A stretch of DNA of 25,105 bases from Pseudomonadota bacterium. Its GTDB lineage: Bacteria; Pseudomonadota; Gammaproteobacteria; Burkholderiales; JABEVD01. Position 1 is the first letter of the stretch. The number at the start of each line of letters is the position of its first letter. Shown here in pieces: positions 1-8,416 of this stretch. A program made the position numbers and the translations under genes. The DNA is taken from positions 1-25,105 of the forward strand of contig JAJZPK010000004.1 in NCBI GenBank assembly GCA_021811205.1, in the 5' to 3' direction. The notes below the pieces were generated by a model. The model saw only the letters and a list, made by a program, of their open reading frames with translations. It was not told the DNA's origin and did no database searches.

Positions 1-226
1 TCCGATCTGCAGCGTACATGTTCGCATCGCTGCATTCCGCGAAGAAATCTTTCCCTGGCATGTGGACCGTCGCCTCGATTTTCTGCTGGAGCTTTTCCAC
101 CGAAAGAATCGCATTGATATCGATCACGTGATCGAAATGGTTGGCGACTTTCCCCAGTTTCGTTTTCACATACTCGCGAATCGCCGGAGTGATTTCCACA
201 TGGTGGCCGGTGAGATTGATGTTCAT
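1..226 (-). CDS. hpf: Ribosome hibernation promoting factor, 3' part outside window
   Basis: The visible 75 N-terminal residues begin MNINLTGHHVEITPAIREYV and include DHVIDINAILSVEKLQ and ANMYAADR. This is the beta-alpha fold and MYAA signature of the HPF/RaiA (YhbH) family, which binds the decoding region of the 30S subunit and promotes 70S/100S dimer formation in stationary phase. The start is an ATG with an AAGGAG ribosome binding site at about 232-237. The gene follows rpoN with a 16-base gap, the usual place for hpf in proteobacteria. The C-terminus lies beyond the left edge, so it cannot be told whether this is the short or the long form. Confidence 0.95.
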   Translation of the reverse strand, partial: MNINLTGHHVEITPAIREYVKTKLGKVANHFDHVIDINAILSVEKLQQKIEATVHMPGKDFFAECSDANMYAADR

Positions 227-242
227 CTTGAACTCCTTTTGG

Positions 243-1634
243 TTATAGTGACTTACGAAGGTTGACCGGAGGTATTTTGAGAGACTCCCGGTATTTTGCT
301 ATGGTTCGGCGTGCAACGACAATACCCTGCTTTCCCAGTATTTCAGAAATCTGACTGTCGCTGAGCGGGTTTTTCGCATCTTCAGCATTGACAAGCTGGC
401 GGATCAGCGCCCTGATCGCCGTCGAGGAGCATGCGCCGCCCGCCTCCGTCGCAACATGGCTGCCGAAGAAGTATTTCAGTTCGAAAATTCCCCGCGGGGT
501 GAGCATGAATTTCTGCGTCGTGACGCGGGAGACGGTTGATTCGTGCAGACCGAGTTCTTCGGCGATTTCGCGCAGCACGAGGGGACGCATCGCAACTTCG
601 CCATGCTCGAGAAAATTGTACTGCTTTTCAACGATCGCCTTCGATACCCTGAGTATGGTCTCGAAACGCTGCTGCACGTTCTTGATCAGCCATTTCGCCT
701 CCTGGAGCTGCTGGCCGATCTGTCCGGATTCCTGTCCGCGGCTCAGAATATCCGCATAGAGCTTGTTCACCCTGAGCCTCGGAATGGCATCCGGATTCAG
801 CGTCACTGACCACAATCCCTTGACCTTCTGAACGATGACATCGGGAATGATGTAACGCGCGACCTGATGGGAATAATCGCTTCCCGGCCGTGGATTGAGC
901 TGCATGATGAGCTGCCTTGCCGCGCGCAATGCCTCGTCAGAGCAATTCAGGCTCTTTTTCAGCTTCGCGAAATCGTGGGCGGCCAGGCTCCCGAGATGAT
1001 GCCTGGCGATTTCCATGGCCTCCAGGAGATGCGGCGCATCCTCGGGCATGGCCTTCAATTGCAGCATCAGGCATTCCGAAAGATTTCTCGCACCGACGCC
1101 GGCAGGATCCATGTGCTGCAAATGCTGCAGCGCAATGGCGAGCTCGTCGGGCTCGATCTCAAGCTCTTCGGGCAGCATCTCCGCAAGCTCTTCCAGATCC
1201 TGGGAAAGATATCCGTTGTCGTCAAGCGCATCGATGAGGAGCGAGGTGATTTTTTTGTCCCTGTCGGTGAGCTGGGTCATGCCGAGCTGCCAGTTCAGGT
1301 GGTCCCTGAGGCTCGGGCTCTGGGCCTGCTGATAGTCATGGACGTCATCGTCCCCGGAAGATTCGGGGGAATAGGAGGGACCGTCGAACCAGTCCGGTTC
1401 CTGCGCTTCCGGAACTTCAGGGGCTTCCGAAGCTGCATCGCCTGTCCTGCTGAATGAAGCGACAGGCTCCGCTTCGGCCGCTTCTTCGCGCTCGAGAAGC
1501 GGATTTTCCAGCAGAAAACGCTCTACCTCCTGATTCATTTCCAGAGTGGAAAGCTGCAGCAGCTTGATGGCCTGTTGAAGCTGCGGCGTCAACGTCAGTT
1601 GTTGAGATAATTTGAGCTGTAGGGTTTGTTTCAT
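243..1634 (-). CDS. rpoN: RNA polymerase sigma-54 factor RpoN
   Basis: This 463-residue protein is normal length for sigma-54. Region I, the activator-interacting domain rich in Gln and Leu, is at residues 1-50 (MKQTLQLKLSQQLTLTPQLQ). An acidic linker spans roughly residues 50-108. The core-binding and DNA-binding domains follow, with a helix-turn-helix near LHESTVSRVTTQKF. The RpoN box that contacts the -24 element is present as ARRTIAKYR at residues 441-449. Sigma-54 directs transcription from -24/-12 promoters that need AAA+ activators. The gene is 21 bases after lptB and 16 bases before hpf, so it is probably co-transcribed with both. I found no -24/-12 site in the short intergenic gaps of this window. 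Confidence 0.98.
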   Translation of the reverse strand: MKQTLQLKLSQQLTLTPQLQQAIKLLQLSTLEMNQEVERFLLENPLLEREEAAEAEPVASFSRTGDAASEAPEVPEAQEPDWFDGPSYSPESSGDDDVHDYQQAQSPSLRDHLNWQLGMTQLTDRDKKITSLLIDALDDNGYLSQDLEELAEMLPEELEIEPDELAIALQHLQHMDPAGVGARNLSECLMLQLKAMPEDAPHLLEAMEIARHHLGSLAAHDFAKLKKSLNCSDEALRAARQLIMQLNPRPGSDYSHQVARYIIPDVIVQKVKGLWSVTLNPDAIPRLRVNKLYADILSRGQESGQIGQQLQEAKWLIKNVQQRFETILRVSKAIVEKQYNFLEHGEVAMRPLVLREIAEELGLHESTVSRVTTQKFMLTPRGIFELKYFFGSHVATEAGGACSSTAIRALIRQLVNAEDAKNPLSDSQISEILGKQGIVVARRTIAKYRESLKIPPVNLRKSL

Positions 1635-1655
1635 TAGACTAGATCTTGCATTCCA

Positions 1656-2378
1656 TTACATGCGGAAATGCTCCCCCAGATAGACTTTCCTGACGTTTTC
1701 ATTATAAATGATTTCATCAGGCTTTCCGTCAGCCAAAACGACGCCTTCGTTGATGATGTAGGCCCGATCGCAAATGCCGAGCATTTCCCTGACGTTATGG
1801 TCGGTGATCAGGATACCTATGCCCCGCTCTTTCAGGAAATGGATGATTTTCTGGATATCGAGCACTGCAATCGGGTCGACGCCGGCGAAAGGCTCGTCGA
1901 GCAGGATGAAGCGCGGGCTGGTCGCAAGCGCCCTTGCAATTTCCACCCGCCTTCTCTCGCCGCCTGAGAGGCTTGCCGCGGGATTGTTCCTGAGATGGCC
2001 GATGTTCAGGTCCCCGAGCAGACTTTCCAGACGCCCGGCTATTTCTTCCTGGGGATAGTGTTGCAACTCGAGAACAGCCTGAATATTCTGGGCCACATTG
2101 AGTTTTCTGAAAACCGACGCTTCCTGCGGAAGGTAGGAAATCCCGAGCCTGGCGCGCTGGTGTATGGGCATTCGCGCAAGTTTCTTGTCGTCGAGATAGA
2201 TTTCACCGCCGTCCAAAGCCACGAGGCCGACCATCATGTAGAAGCATGTCGTCTTGCCCGCGCCGTTCGGCCCCAATAGTCCCACAACCTCGCCGCTGCC
2301 TACTTCGAGGGAAACATCCTGCAGGACCGTGCGGGATTTGTAGCGTTTTCTCAGATTTTCCGCCCTGAAGCTGCTCAT
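1656..2378 (-). CDS. lptB: LPS export ABC transporter ATP-binding protein LptB
   Basis: LptB is the cytoplasmic ATPase that, with LptF and LptG, extracts lipopolysaccharide from the inner membrane and passes it to LptC and LptA. The 240 residues carry Walker [10 protein letters not shown] (36-44), a Q-loop at LPQ (83-85), signature SLSGGERRR (136-144), Walker B FILLDEP (157-163) and the switch His in TDHNVRE (H194). The length and the motif TDHNVREML are typical of LptB. The ATG overlaps the lptA stop by four bases (ATGA). lptF and lptG are not in the window; they usually lie elsewhere. Confidence 0.97.
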   Translation of the reverse strand: MSSFRAENLRKRYKSRTVLQDVSLEVGSGEVVGLLGPNGAGKTTCFYMMVGLVALDGGEIYLDDKKLARMPIHQRARLGISYLPQEASVFRKLNVAQNIQAVLELQHYPQEEIAGRLESLLGDLNIGHLRNNPAASLSGGERRRVEIARALATSPRFILLDEPFAGVDPIAVLDIQKIIHFLKERGIGILITDHNVREMLGICDRAYIINEGVVLADGKPDEIIYNENVRKVYLGEHFRM

Positions 2379-2896
2379 TTTGCGTCTCCCCGGGCTTCGC
2401 TCTTCTTGGGCTGGATCACCGCATGCACGCGGCCCGGCTGGTTTTTACCCCCGCCGCGGCTTTTGAAGAATTCCGTCTTCGAATCGTAGGAAATGTAGTT
2501 TCCTTTCACGATATCCTGACCGCGCTTCACATAGGCATTGCCGAAAAGCTCTACGGTGTCCGACTTGCTGTCGTATTCAGCCTTGTCCCCCTCGCCTTCG
2601 ACGTATTCGTCCACCCCTTCGCGTTTCTGCCTGAAATGGACCGGGTGCACGCCCGAATAGGCGGTGGCGTGCTTGTTCCCATCTGCGTCCTGGGTCACCA
2701 CGACTTTTTGCGCATTGATCGTCAACGTTCCCTGGGTCAGCACGACATTGCCCTCGAACGTGGTGATTTTCTTGGCATCGTCCATCTCGATCCTGTCCGC
2801 ATCGATGTTGATGGGTTTATCCCTGTCCGCATTTTCGGCAAAGAGCGGTGCAGAAAAAAGCGCCAGCAGAACCAGCAGCCAAGTTTTATTTTTCAT
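2375..2896 (-). CDS. lptA: Periplasmic LPS transport protein LptA
   Basis: LptA forms the periplasmic bridge that carries lipopolysaccharide from LptC to the outer-membrane LptD. The 173 residues start with a Sec signal peptide ([13 protein letters not shown], then APLFA) with likely cleavage after residue 20. The OstA/LptA domain follows, recognisable by [35 protein letters not shown] and [19 protein letters not shown]. The C-terminus is Lys-rich. The start overlaps the end of lptC by 11 bases and its stop overlaps the lptB start, consistent with an operon. Confidence 0.95.
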   Translation of the reverse strand: MKNKTWLLVLLALFSAPLFAENADRDKPINIDADRIEMDDAKKITTFEGNVVLTQGTLTINAQKVVVTQDADGNKHATAYSGVHPVHFRQKREGVDEYVEGEGDKAEYDSKSDTVELFGNAYVKRGQDIVKGNYISYDSKTEFFKSRGGGKNQPGRVHAVIQPKKSEARGDAK

Positions 2897-3449
2897 AAGT
2901 CACATGCACATGGGAAAGCAGTTTCACCACACCCGTTTCATTATTGAAAGTCATGCCCACGGCATGGATGTCCGTTTGCGCATCCCTTATTCTCACTGGC
3001 ATGTTCGTATCGCCCACATGCCTGTCCGGATCGAGGTGCAGGTAATCGGTCGTCATGTCCATTTTGCCGTGTTTCCCGAAAGCGCTGCGCACGACCCGCA
3101 CGTCTTCGTGAAGGTAGATGTCCTTCTTGTTGTCGGAAATCTGCGCCCATTTCGAGCTGACATGCCAGTCCGCCTGCTCCGGAGAAGACAGCAGCAGGCG
3201 CGGGGCAACGAGCTTTGCGGAATTGTCATCCGCGTAATGCATCAGTTCATCGGCCGTCAGCAACTGGTGCGGCTTGCCGTCCAGGCCGAACCTCGTCGCT
3301 TCGATGCCATCGACGATCACGTCGGGCACATGCCCCATGGCCGCCTCTTTCAGCGCAGAAAGCCTGACCTTGTTCTCCAGCCAGTAGGAAAGGACCGCAA
3401 GCAGCAGAAAGAACAGCACGGGAAACCACTTTCTGACCTGATTCGACAT
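2886..3449 (-). CDS. lptC: LPS export membrane-anchored protein LptC
   Basis: LptC is a bitopic inner-membrane protein that takes lipopolysaccharide from LptBFG and hands it to LptA. I place the start at the ATG at 3449, which shares one base with the kdsC stop (TGATG). This gives 187 residues with one N-terminal membrane segment (WFPVLFFLLLAVLSYWL) followed by a periplasmic beta-jellyroll domain. A longer reading from 3509 would add 20 residues inside kdsC and is unlikely. Sequence conservation of LptC is low, but length, topology and position between kdsC and lptA are diagnostic. Confidence 0.93.
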   Translation of the reverse strand: MSNQVRKWFPVLFFLLLAVLSYWLENKVRLSALKEAAMGHVPDVIVDGIEATRFGLDGKPHQLLTADELMHYADDNSAKLVAPRLLLSSPEQADWHVSSKWAQISDNKKDIYLHEDVRVVRSAFGKHGKMDMTTDYLHLDPDRHVGDTNMPVRIRDAQTDIHAVGMTFNNETGVVKLLSHVHVTYEK

Positions 3450-3961
3450 CACAGATAGGCTGCAAGCTGGGCATCGAAGCTGCCCTGCATGCGCATCAGA
3501 AATTCGCACGCCTCGCGAACAGCGCCTCGGCCGCCCTGCTTTCTCGTCACGTAATCTGCATGCTGCCTGACGATGTCCGGCGCATCCGGCACGGCAAAAG
3601 CAAGTCCGCAGCGCGCAAGCACAGGTAAATCGACAAGATCATCCCCCATGTAGGCCGTCTGTTCAGGTTCGAGACCCAAAGATTCGATCAGCTTGCCGTA
3701 AACGGCAAGCTTGTCGGAAGCCCCCTGGAAAAGCAAGGAGATGCCGAGATTTTCCGCGCGCAATTCGACGCAGCGCGAACTTCTGCCGGTGATGATGGCG
3801 ATCTCGACACCCGACGCCTTCAGCATTTTCATGCCATGCCCGTCCTTCGTGTCGAAGGCCTTGGTTTCTTCCCCCGAATCGGAAAGATAAAGCCTGCCGT
3901 CGGTCATGACGCCGTCCACATCGAAAATGGCCAGGCGAATCTTCATCGCCCGCTCGAGCAT
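3449..3961 (-). CDS. kdsC: 3-deoxy-D-manno-octulosonate 8-phosphate phosphatase KdsC
   Basis: KdsC removes the phosphate from Kdo-8-phosphate in the pathway to CMP-Kdo for lipid A core synthesis. It is a HAD-superfamily hydrolase without a cap domain. From the ATG at 3961 the protein has 170 residues; the catalytic aspartates lie in IFDVDGVMTDG (D14 nucleophile, D16 acid/base). Motif II is IITGRSS, and motifs III/IV are K and GDDLVDLPVL. The C-terminal GGRGAVRE is typical of KdsC tetramers. An in-frame TTG at 3970, nine bases upstream and preceded by AAGGTG, is a possible alternative start. It abuts the kdsD stop. Confidence 0.95.
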   Translation of the reverse strand: MLERAMKIRLAIFDVDGVMTDGRLYLSDSGEETKAFDTKDGHGMKMLKASGVEIAIITGRSSRCVELRAENLGISLLFQGASDKLAVYGKLIESLGLEPEQTAYMGDDLVDLPVLARCGLAFAVPDAPDIVRQHADYVTRKQGGRGAVREACEFLMRMQGSFDAQLAAYL

Positions 3962-3970
3962 ATCGTCCAA

Positions 3971-4957
3971 TCAGATCACCTTGGCCCGCAACAGGTCGTG
4001 CATGTTGAGCGCACCGACGAGCTTTCCGGCATCGTCGACGACAATCAGCTGCGTGATCTTGTGCGCTTCCATGAGCTGCACGGCTTCGGCAGCAAGCCGG
4101 GTCGGCGCGATCGTCCTGGGATTCTTCGTCATGATTTCGTTCACGGGCGTCTTGTGGAAATCGATCTCTTTTTCCAGGGTGCGCCTCAGGTCGCCGTCGG
4201 TGTAGATACCTTCCACCTTCCCGTCATCGCCGACGATGGCCGTCATGCCCATCCCCTTTCTCGACATTTCGAGCAACGCATCCGAGAGAAATGCCTTGTC
4301 GGAAACGACGGGAATCGCATCATTCTTGCGCATGACGTCGCTGACATGGGTCAGGAGCCTGATGCCAAGCGAGCCTCCGGGATGCGACATGGCAAAATCC
4401 GCTGCGCTGAAGCCGCGCTCGACAAGCAGCGTCACGGCCAGTGCATCCCCCAGGGCAAGCGCCGCGGTCGTGCTGGCGGTGGGGGCGAGACCGAGCGGAC
4501 AGGCCTCCTTGTCGACGCCCGAATCGAGATGGATGTCAGACTCATTCGCAAGACTCGATGAGGGATTTCCGGTCATGGAAATCAGCTTTGCGCCCTGACG
4601 CTTCACGAGCGGCACGATGGTGAGAAGCTCGGCACTCTCTCCGGAATTGGACAGCGCAATGAAAACGTCGCTCCTCGTGATCATGCCAAGATCGCCGTGG
4701 CTCGCCTCTCCTGGATGCACGAAAAAGGCAGGTGTCCCTGTGCTGGCCAGGGTGGAAGCGATTTTTCTCGCGACATGCCCCGATTTCCCCATGCCGCTTA
4801 CCACGACCCTGCCGCTGCAATTGAGGATCAAATCCACCGCGTCGACGAAACGATGGTCCAGTCTTCCGATCAGCCCCCTGACCGCGTCGGATTCGATTAC
4901 AAGCACTTCCGACGCTTTTTCCAGCACCGAAAACACCCTGTTGGATTGAGGTATCAT
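3971..4957 (-). CDS. kdsD: D-arabinose 5-phosphate isomerase KdsD (KpsF/GutQ family)
   Basis: KdsD converts ribulose-5-phosphate to arabinose-5-phosphate, the first committed precursor of Kdo. The 328-residue protein from the ATG at 4957 has an N-terminal SIS sugar-isomerase domain with VSGMGKSGHVARK (about 53-65), HPGEASHGDLGM (81-92) and SNSGESAE (103-110). Two CBS domains follow (from about 210), ending HMHDLLRA-like as in the E. coli enzyme. A frame extension to 5098 adds 47 residues unlike the family and runs through the promoter region, so I reject it. The gene is first in the operon and has no clear ribosome binding site (see the promoter entry). Confidence 0.95.
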   Translation of the reverse strand: MIPQSNRVFSVLEKASEVLVIESDAVRGLIGRLDHRFVDAVDLILNCSGRVVVSGMGKSGHVARKIASTLASTGTPAFFVHPGEASHGDLGMITRSDVFIALSNSGESAELLTIVPLVKRQGAKLISMTGNPSSSLANESDIHLDSGVDKEACPLGLAPTASTTAALALGDALAVTLLVERGFSAADFAMSHPGGSLGIRLLTHVSDVMRKNDAIPVVSDKAFLSDALLEMSRKGMGMTAIVGDDGKVEGIYTDGDLRRTLEKEIDFHKTPVNEIMTKNPRTIAPTRLAAEAVQLMEAHKITQLIVVDDAGKLVGALNMHDLLRAKVI

Positions 4958-4964
4958 GTATGGA

Positions 4965-4973
4965 ATTATACCA
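4965..4973 (-). promoter_or_regulatory. Extended -10 promoter of the kdsD-kdsC-lptCAB-rpoN-hpf operon
   Basis: On the minus strand the sequence TGGTATAAT is a perfect TGn-TATAAT extended -10 element. No good -35 hexamer lies 16-18 bases upstream, which extended -10 promoters tolerate. Seven bases separate the element from the kdsD ATG at 4957, so transcription would begin at or within two bases of the start codon. That predicts a leaderless or near-leaderless message. The assignment rests on sequence match only. Confidence 0.65.
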
Positions 4974-5027
4974 GAAGTCGCATGAGGATCGGTTCTGCGA
5001 TACCATGCACGGGAGACTTTGAGCATC

Positions 5028-6998
5028 ATGCACAACACACTGCCCCTCGTCCTCACCCTGCTGGCCTCCAGCGTCCTGGTGGTGGCGCTTTTCCGCATGT
5101 GGCAGCTTCCGCAGATGCTCGCCTATCTGCTCGTCGGCATCCTGACGGGACCCCACGCTTTGGGATTGATTCCTGACACGATGGAAACCCGGCAGCTTGC
5201 CGAATTCGGCATCGTTTTCCTGATGTTCAGCATCGGTCTCGAATTCAGCCTGCCCAAACTGCTCACCATGCGGCGCATCGTTTTCGGGCTCGGATTGGCT
5301 CAGGTGCTGCTCGCCATCCTGATCACCCTGGTCGCATCCCTCCTCCTTGGACTCGACTGGCGCATCGGACTTGCGCTGGGCGGCGCATTGTCGATGTCGT
5401 CGACCGCGATCGTCAGCAAGCTGATGGCCGAACGCAACGAGCTTCATTCCGCCCACGGCAGGAAGGTTTTCGGCATCCTGCTTTTCCAGGATCTTGCCGT
5501 CGTTCCGCTGCTCATCATCATTCCGGCGCTTTCACATCCGGCAAGGGGACTGCCCATCGAACTGGGGCTTGCACTGCTGAAAGCCGCGCTGGTGCTGGCC
5601 GTGCTACTCCTCCTGGGGCAACGCATGATGCGCCCCTGGTTCCATCTCGTCGCAAAACAGAAGTCTTCCGAGCTCTTCATGCTCAACGTGCTGCTCATCA
5701 CCCTGGGATTGTCGTATGTCACCAATGCAGCCGGCCTGTCGCTCGCACTCGGCGCCTTTCTCGCCGGCATGCTGATCTCGGAAACGGAATACCGCTATCA
5801 GGTCGAGGACGATATCAAGCCTTTCCGAGATGTGCTGCTCGGTCTCTTTTTCATCACCATCGGCATGCTGCTCAACCTGAAGCTCGTCTGGAACGAGCTG
5901 CCCTGGATACTGCTCGTTCTCGTCGCGCTCATGGCCGTGAAGCTCGCGCTTGTCTCAGGCCTGAGCTATCTTTTCGACCGCGACTGGGGCGTCGCGCTGC
6001 GCACCGGCCTTCATCTGGCCCAGGCTGGAGAATTCGGTTTCGTCCTGATCGCCCAGGCAAGCGGTCTCAAGCTCGTGAACGAATCGACGCTGCAAATCTT
6101 TCTCGCCGCCATGCTGATTTCCATGCTCATCGCCCCTTTCCTGATCGAACGCTCGAACCAGGTCGCACGACGCTACTCAGGGGGGGAATGGATGAACAGG
6201 GCATTGCAGCTGCACAGGATCGCAGTGCAGACCATGGCGACCGACGCGCAGATCATCATCTGCGGATACGGGCGCAGCGGCCAGACCCTGGCGAGATTCC
6301 TCGAGCAGGAATCGATCCCCTTCATCGCGCTCGATCATGATCCGCAGCGCATCAGGGAGGCTTCGGCCGCAGGGGAAAACGTGGTCTACGGGGATGCCAG
6401 CCGCAGGGAGGTGCTGCTCGCCGCGGGTCTGCTCAGGGTGAAAGCGCTGGTCATCGCCTACGCTGACGTGCGCTCGGCGCTCGCCATCCTGGATCATGCG
6501 CGCGAACTTCGCCCCGACCTTCCCGTCGTGGTGAGAACCCTGGACGATTCGGAGATGGATCAATTGAGACGAGCTGGCGCTGCCGAAGTCGTCGCCGAAA
6601 TCATGGAAGGCAGCATGATGCTGGCCTCCCATGCCCTGCTGCTCCTGGGCGTCCCGCTGAACAGGGTATTGAAGCGCATCAGGGAAACGAGGGAAGCGCG
6701 CTACAGTGGTTTCCGCGGCTATTTCAGGGGCACAACCGACCAGTCATCCGAGCAGAACGACGCGCTGCAATTGCGCCTCAGAAGCATCATGATCCCGGAA
6801 GGCGCGGCCTGCATAGGCAAGTCGCTCGCAGAGATCGATCTTCCCCGGTTTTCGGTCGACGTCACCGCGGTCAGGCGCCGCAACATCAGGGGACTTGCCC
6901 CTTCCCCGGAAACCGTCCTGGAAATCGGCGACGTCGTCGTCCTGAGAGGGGCTCCTGCTGGACTTGCCGCAGCAGAAATCAGGCTGCTGCAGGGCTAG
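5028..6998 (+). CDS. KefB/KefC-like monovalent cation:proton antiporter (CPA2 family)
   Basis: An integral membrane cation/proton exchanger, most likely K+ or Na+ for H+. From the ATG at 5028 it has 656 residues. About twelve membrane segments (roughly 1-375) form the Na+/H+ exchanger domain, with the CPA2-type stretches FGIVFLMFSIGLEFSL and GALSMSSTAIVSKL. A cytoplasmic RCK/TrkA-N Rossmann domain follows, with the nucleotide-binding loop CGYGRSGQTLARFL at about 411-424 and acid D at the end of beta-2 (FIALDHD). A TrkA-C domain is at about 575-656. A TTG at 5019 directly after GGGAGA is an alternative start. No KefF/KefG-type ancillary oxidoreductase gene is adjacent. It diverges from kdsD, the place E. 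coli uses for the unrelated antiporter YrbG. Confidence 0.9.
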   Translation: MHNTLPLVLTLLASSVLVVALFRMWQLPQMLAYLLVGILTGPHALGLIPDTMETRQLAEFGIVFLMFSIGLEFSLPKLLTMRRIVFGLGLAQVLLAILITLVASLLLGLDWRIGLALGGALSMSSTAIVSKLMAERNELHSAHGRKVFGILLFQDLAVVPLLIIIPALSHPARGLPIELGLALLKAALVLAVLLLLGQRMMRPWFHLVAKQKSSELFMLNVLLITLGLSYVTNAAGLSLALGAFLAGMLISETEYRYQVEDDIKPFRDVLLGLFFITIGMLLNLKLVWNELPWILLVLVALMAVKLALVSGLSYLFDRDWGVALRTGLHLAQAGEFGFVLIAQASGLKLVNESTLQIFLAAMLISMLIAPFLIERSNQVARRYSGGEWMNRALQLHRIAVQTMATDAQIIICGYGRSGQTLARFLEQESIPFIALDHDPQRIREASAAGENVVYGDASRREVLLAAGLLRVKALVIAYADVRSALAILDHARELRPDLPVVVRTLDDSEMDQLRRAGAAEVVAEIMEGSMMLASHALLLLGVPLNRVLKRIRETREARYSGFRGYFRGTTDQSSEQNDALQLRLRSIMIPEGAACIGKSLAEIDLPRFSVDVTAVRRRNIRGLAPSPETVLEIGDVVVLRGAPAGLAAAEIRLLQG

Positions 6999-7681
6999 AG
7001 CGCCTTGCAGATGGTAAAGGGCGCCGATCCGGTATCGGTATAGGGTGGCCCGACAGCGGAACTCTGTATCGATGTGCTCTGGGTTCCGAGCTGCGCGCGG
7101 ATGCTTCCGGTATTGGTGACGCCGTCGTCGAGCTGCGCATCGACGGCAGCCGCGACCCTGTCGGACAGGCCGGAAGAACAAATCATGAAAACCGAAACGC
7201 CCGTCCCGACACCTCCCGTCATCAGCACCTCACCTGGCGGGGATGAACCGTTACCGGTCTGGACGCCTATGATCCCGCCTGCCGAATTGACAGGCTGTTT
7301 GGAAGATGAGGCCGAGCCCGTCACGAGTCCAGCAGCCCTCAGATGCATCCAGAAAAGCTGCGTTTCATCGTACGGGCTCGAAGTTTTGGTGGAATTGTAA
7401 GGTCCTGCGATCACGCCGTCCCCGTTGCCGGACGAGCTCGAAGGCAGAATGCTCGTTCCCCAGCGGGCATTTGCCTGACTGTCGTCTCCGGGAAGCGCCT
7501 TGTACCTGTCGATATAGGCGAAATAGGCTGCCGTGACGCCCGAAAAATCGATGATTGCGTTCTTGATCCTGCCCTGCGTGATCATTTCCTGACCCTTGAG
7601 CACCCCGCCGATAAGGAGCCCGATGATCACGAGCACGATCGCAATCTCGACCAGAGTGAAGCCCGACTGCCTGTTCGTCAT
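6995..7681 (-). CDS. Type IV pilin-like protein, distal copy of a tandem pair
   Basis: This protein has 228 residues from the ATG at 7681, which overlaps the stop of the upstream pilin by four bases (ATGA). It has a class III prepilin signal: a short basic leader MTNRQSG, cleavage before F8, and Glu at mature position 5 in FTLVEIAIVLVIIGLLIGG. The hydrophobic helix is followed by a polar globular head. It shares with its neighbour the motif YKALPGDDS, a FW-HLRAAG stretch, a Gly/Ser-rich centre and two Cys near the C-terminus (MICSS and the final CKAL). These probably close a disulfide D-region loop. It is the last gene of the filament operon, and its stop shares CTAG with the antiporter stop. 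It is probably a structural subunit, but which of the pair is the major pilin is not evident. Confidence 0.88.
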   Translation of the reverse strand: MTNRQSGFTLVEIAIVLVIIGLLIGGVLKGQEMITQGRIKNAIIDFSGVTAAYFAYIDRYKALPGDDSQANARWGTSILPSSSSGNGDGVIAGPYNSTKTSSPYDETQLFWMHLRAAGLVTGSASSSKQPVNSAGGIIGVQTGNGSSPPGEVLMTGGVGTGVSVFMICSSGLSDRVAAAVDAQLDDGVTNTGSIRAQLGTQSTSIQSSAVGPPYTDTGSAPFTICKAL

Positions 7682-8379
7682 GTCGCGGAGCGGCACATCA
7701 CGTAACTGCTGCCAGGCGCATACGCAGCAGGCACGGCAGAAGTCAGATTTGGATTGGGTGTCGTGGCCGTTGCGGCGAGACTGCGCACGCTGCCCGAGAT
7801 GGCGCTACCGTCGTCGATCTGTTTGTCGACGGCGGATGCGATTTTCTCGGGAATGCTGGTCATGCAGATCAGGACGCCGCCCATTCCGATTCCCGCCGTG
7901 CTGACCGTGTCGTTTTCGACGCCGATCGTGCCGCCCTGGGAATTGTTGGGCAGCGAAACGCTTCCAGCCCCAGTCTGGGTTCCAGGATAGAAGCCTGCTG
8001 CACGAAGATGCTGCCAGAAGAGCCCTGCCTCGGGGGCACTCGTGGTAGGCGGCGCATCCGTCGAATTGACGCTGTACGCAATGCCTGCCGTGCTCTGGTT
8101 GATGATGCCGTCCCCGTTTCCGTTCACCGCAACCACGCTGTTCGAGCCGAATGCATTGGCCGGCCATCTTGTTGCAGCGCCCGAATCGTCCCCAGGAATC
8201 GCCTTGTACCTGTCCTGGTAGCCATTGAATGCGGTCAGCACGCCGTTGAAGTCGGCGATCGTTCCCTTGACCTTGCCTTGCGTGACCAATTCCTGCCCCT
8301 TCAGAACCGCTGCAAGCAGGAGTCCGACGATCACCAGCACGATGGCGATCTCGACCAGCGTGAATCCCCTCTTGTTCAT
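7678..8379 (-). CDS. Type IV pilin-like protein, proximal copy of a tandem pair
   Basis: The 233-residue prepilin has leader MNKRG, cleavage before F6 and the conserved Glu at mature position 5 in FTLVEIAIVLVIVGLLLAA. It is paralogous to the downstream pilin. The shared features are LKGQE, YKAIPGDDSGAATRW, GNGDGIIN, FWQHLRAAGFYPG, a G-rich turn, and C-terminal cysteines in LICMTS and VMCRSAT. The shared heads suggest a tandem duplication. Its ribosome binding site AAGGAG (8387-8392) is the strongest in the operon, and a 54-base gap with a possible promoter precedes it. Both points fit a highly expressed structural subunit of an MSHA-like filament. A prepilin peptidase is needed but is not in the window. 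Confidence 0.9.
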   Translation of the reverse strand: MNKRGFTLVEIAIVLVIVGLLLAAVLKGQELVTQGKVKGTIADFNGVLTAFNGYQDRYKAIPGDDSGAATRWPANAFGSNSVVAVNGNGDGIINQSTAGIAYSVNSTDAPPTTSAPEAGLFWQHLRAAGFYPGTQTGAGSVSLPNNSQGGTIGVENDTVSTAGIGMGGVLICMTSIPEKIASAVDKQIDDGSAISGSVRSLAATATTPNPNLTSAVPAAYAPGSSYVMCRSAT

Positions 8380-8407
8380 GATTCATCTCCTTTTTTGTCC
8401 CAGATTC

Positions 8408-8416
8408 AACATAGCA
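8408..8416 (-). promoter_or_regulatory. Possible promoter for the two pilin genes
   Basis: In the 54-base gap upstream of the tandem pilins the minus strand reads TGCTATGTT. This is a TGn extended -10 with a 4/6 match to TATAAT. The -35 region is poor. The element is 29 bases before the pilin ATG, leaving room for the AAGGAG ribosome binding site. An internal promoter here would let pilins be made in excess over the assembly machinery, but the match alone is weak evidence. Confidence 0.35.

Noticed and set aside
3450..3509. Twenty-residue N-terminal extension of LptC
   Set aside because: It would lie fully inside kdsC, and the ATG at 3449 gives the family length, the membrane anchor at the right place and a TGATG junction.
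4542..5456. Minus-strand open frame of 304 codons across kdsD and the antiporter
   Set aside because: It overlaps two confident genes in other frames, has low-complexity Asp/Glu/Gln/His content and runs through the kdsD promoter.
6969..6990. Stem-loop GCAGCAG/CTGCTGC as a bidirectional intrinsic terminator
   Set aside because: The stem is perfect but neither side is followed by a T-tract, so it does not meet the pattern of a Rho-independent terminator.
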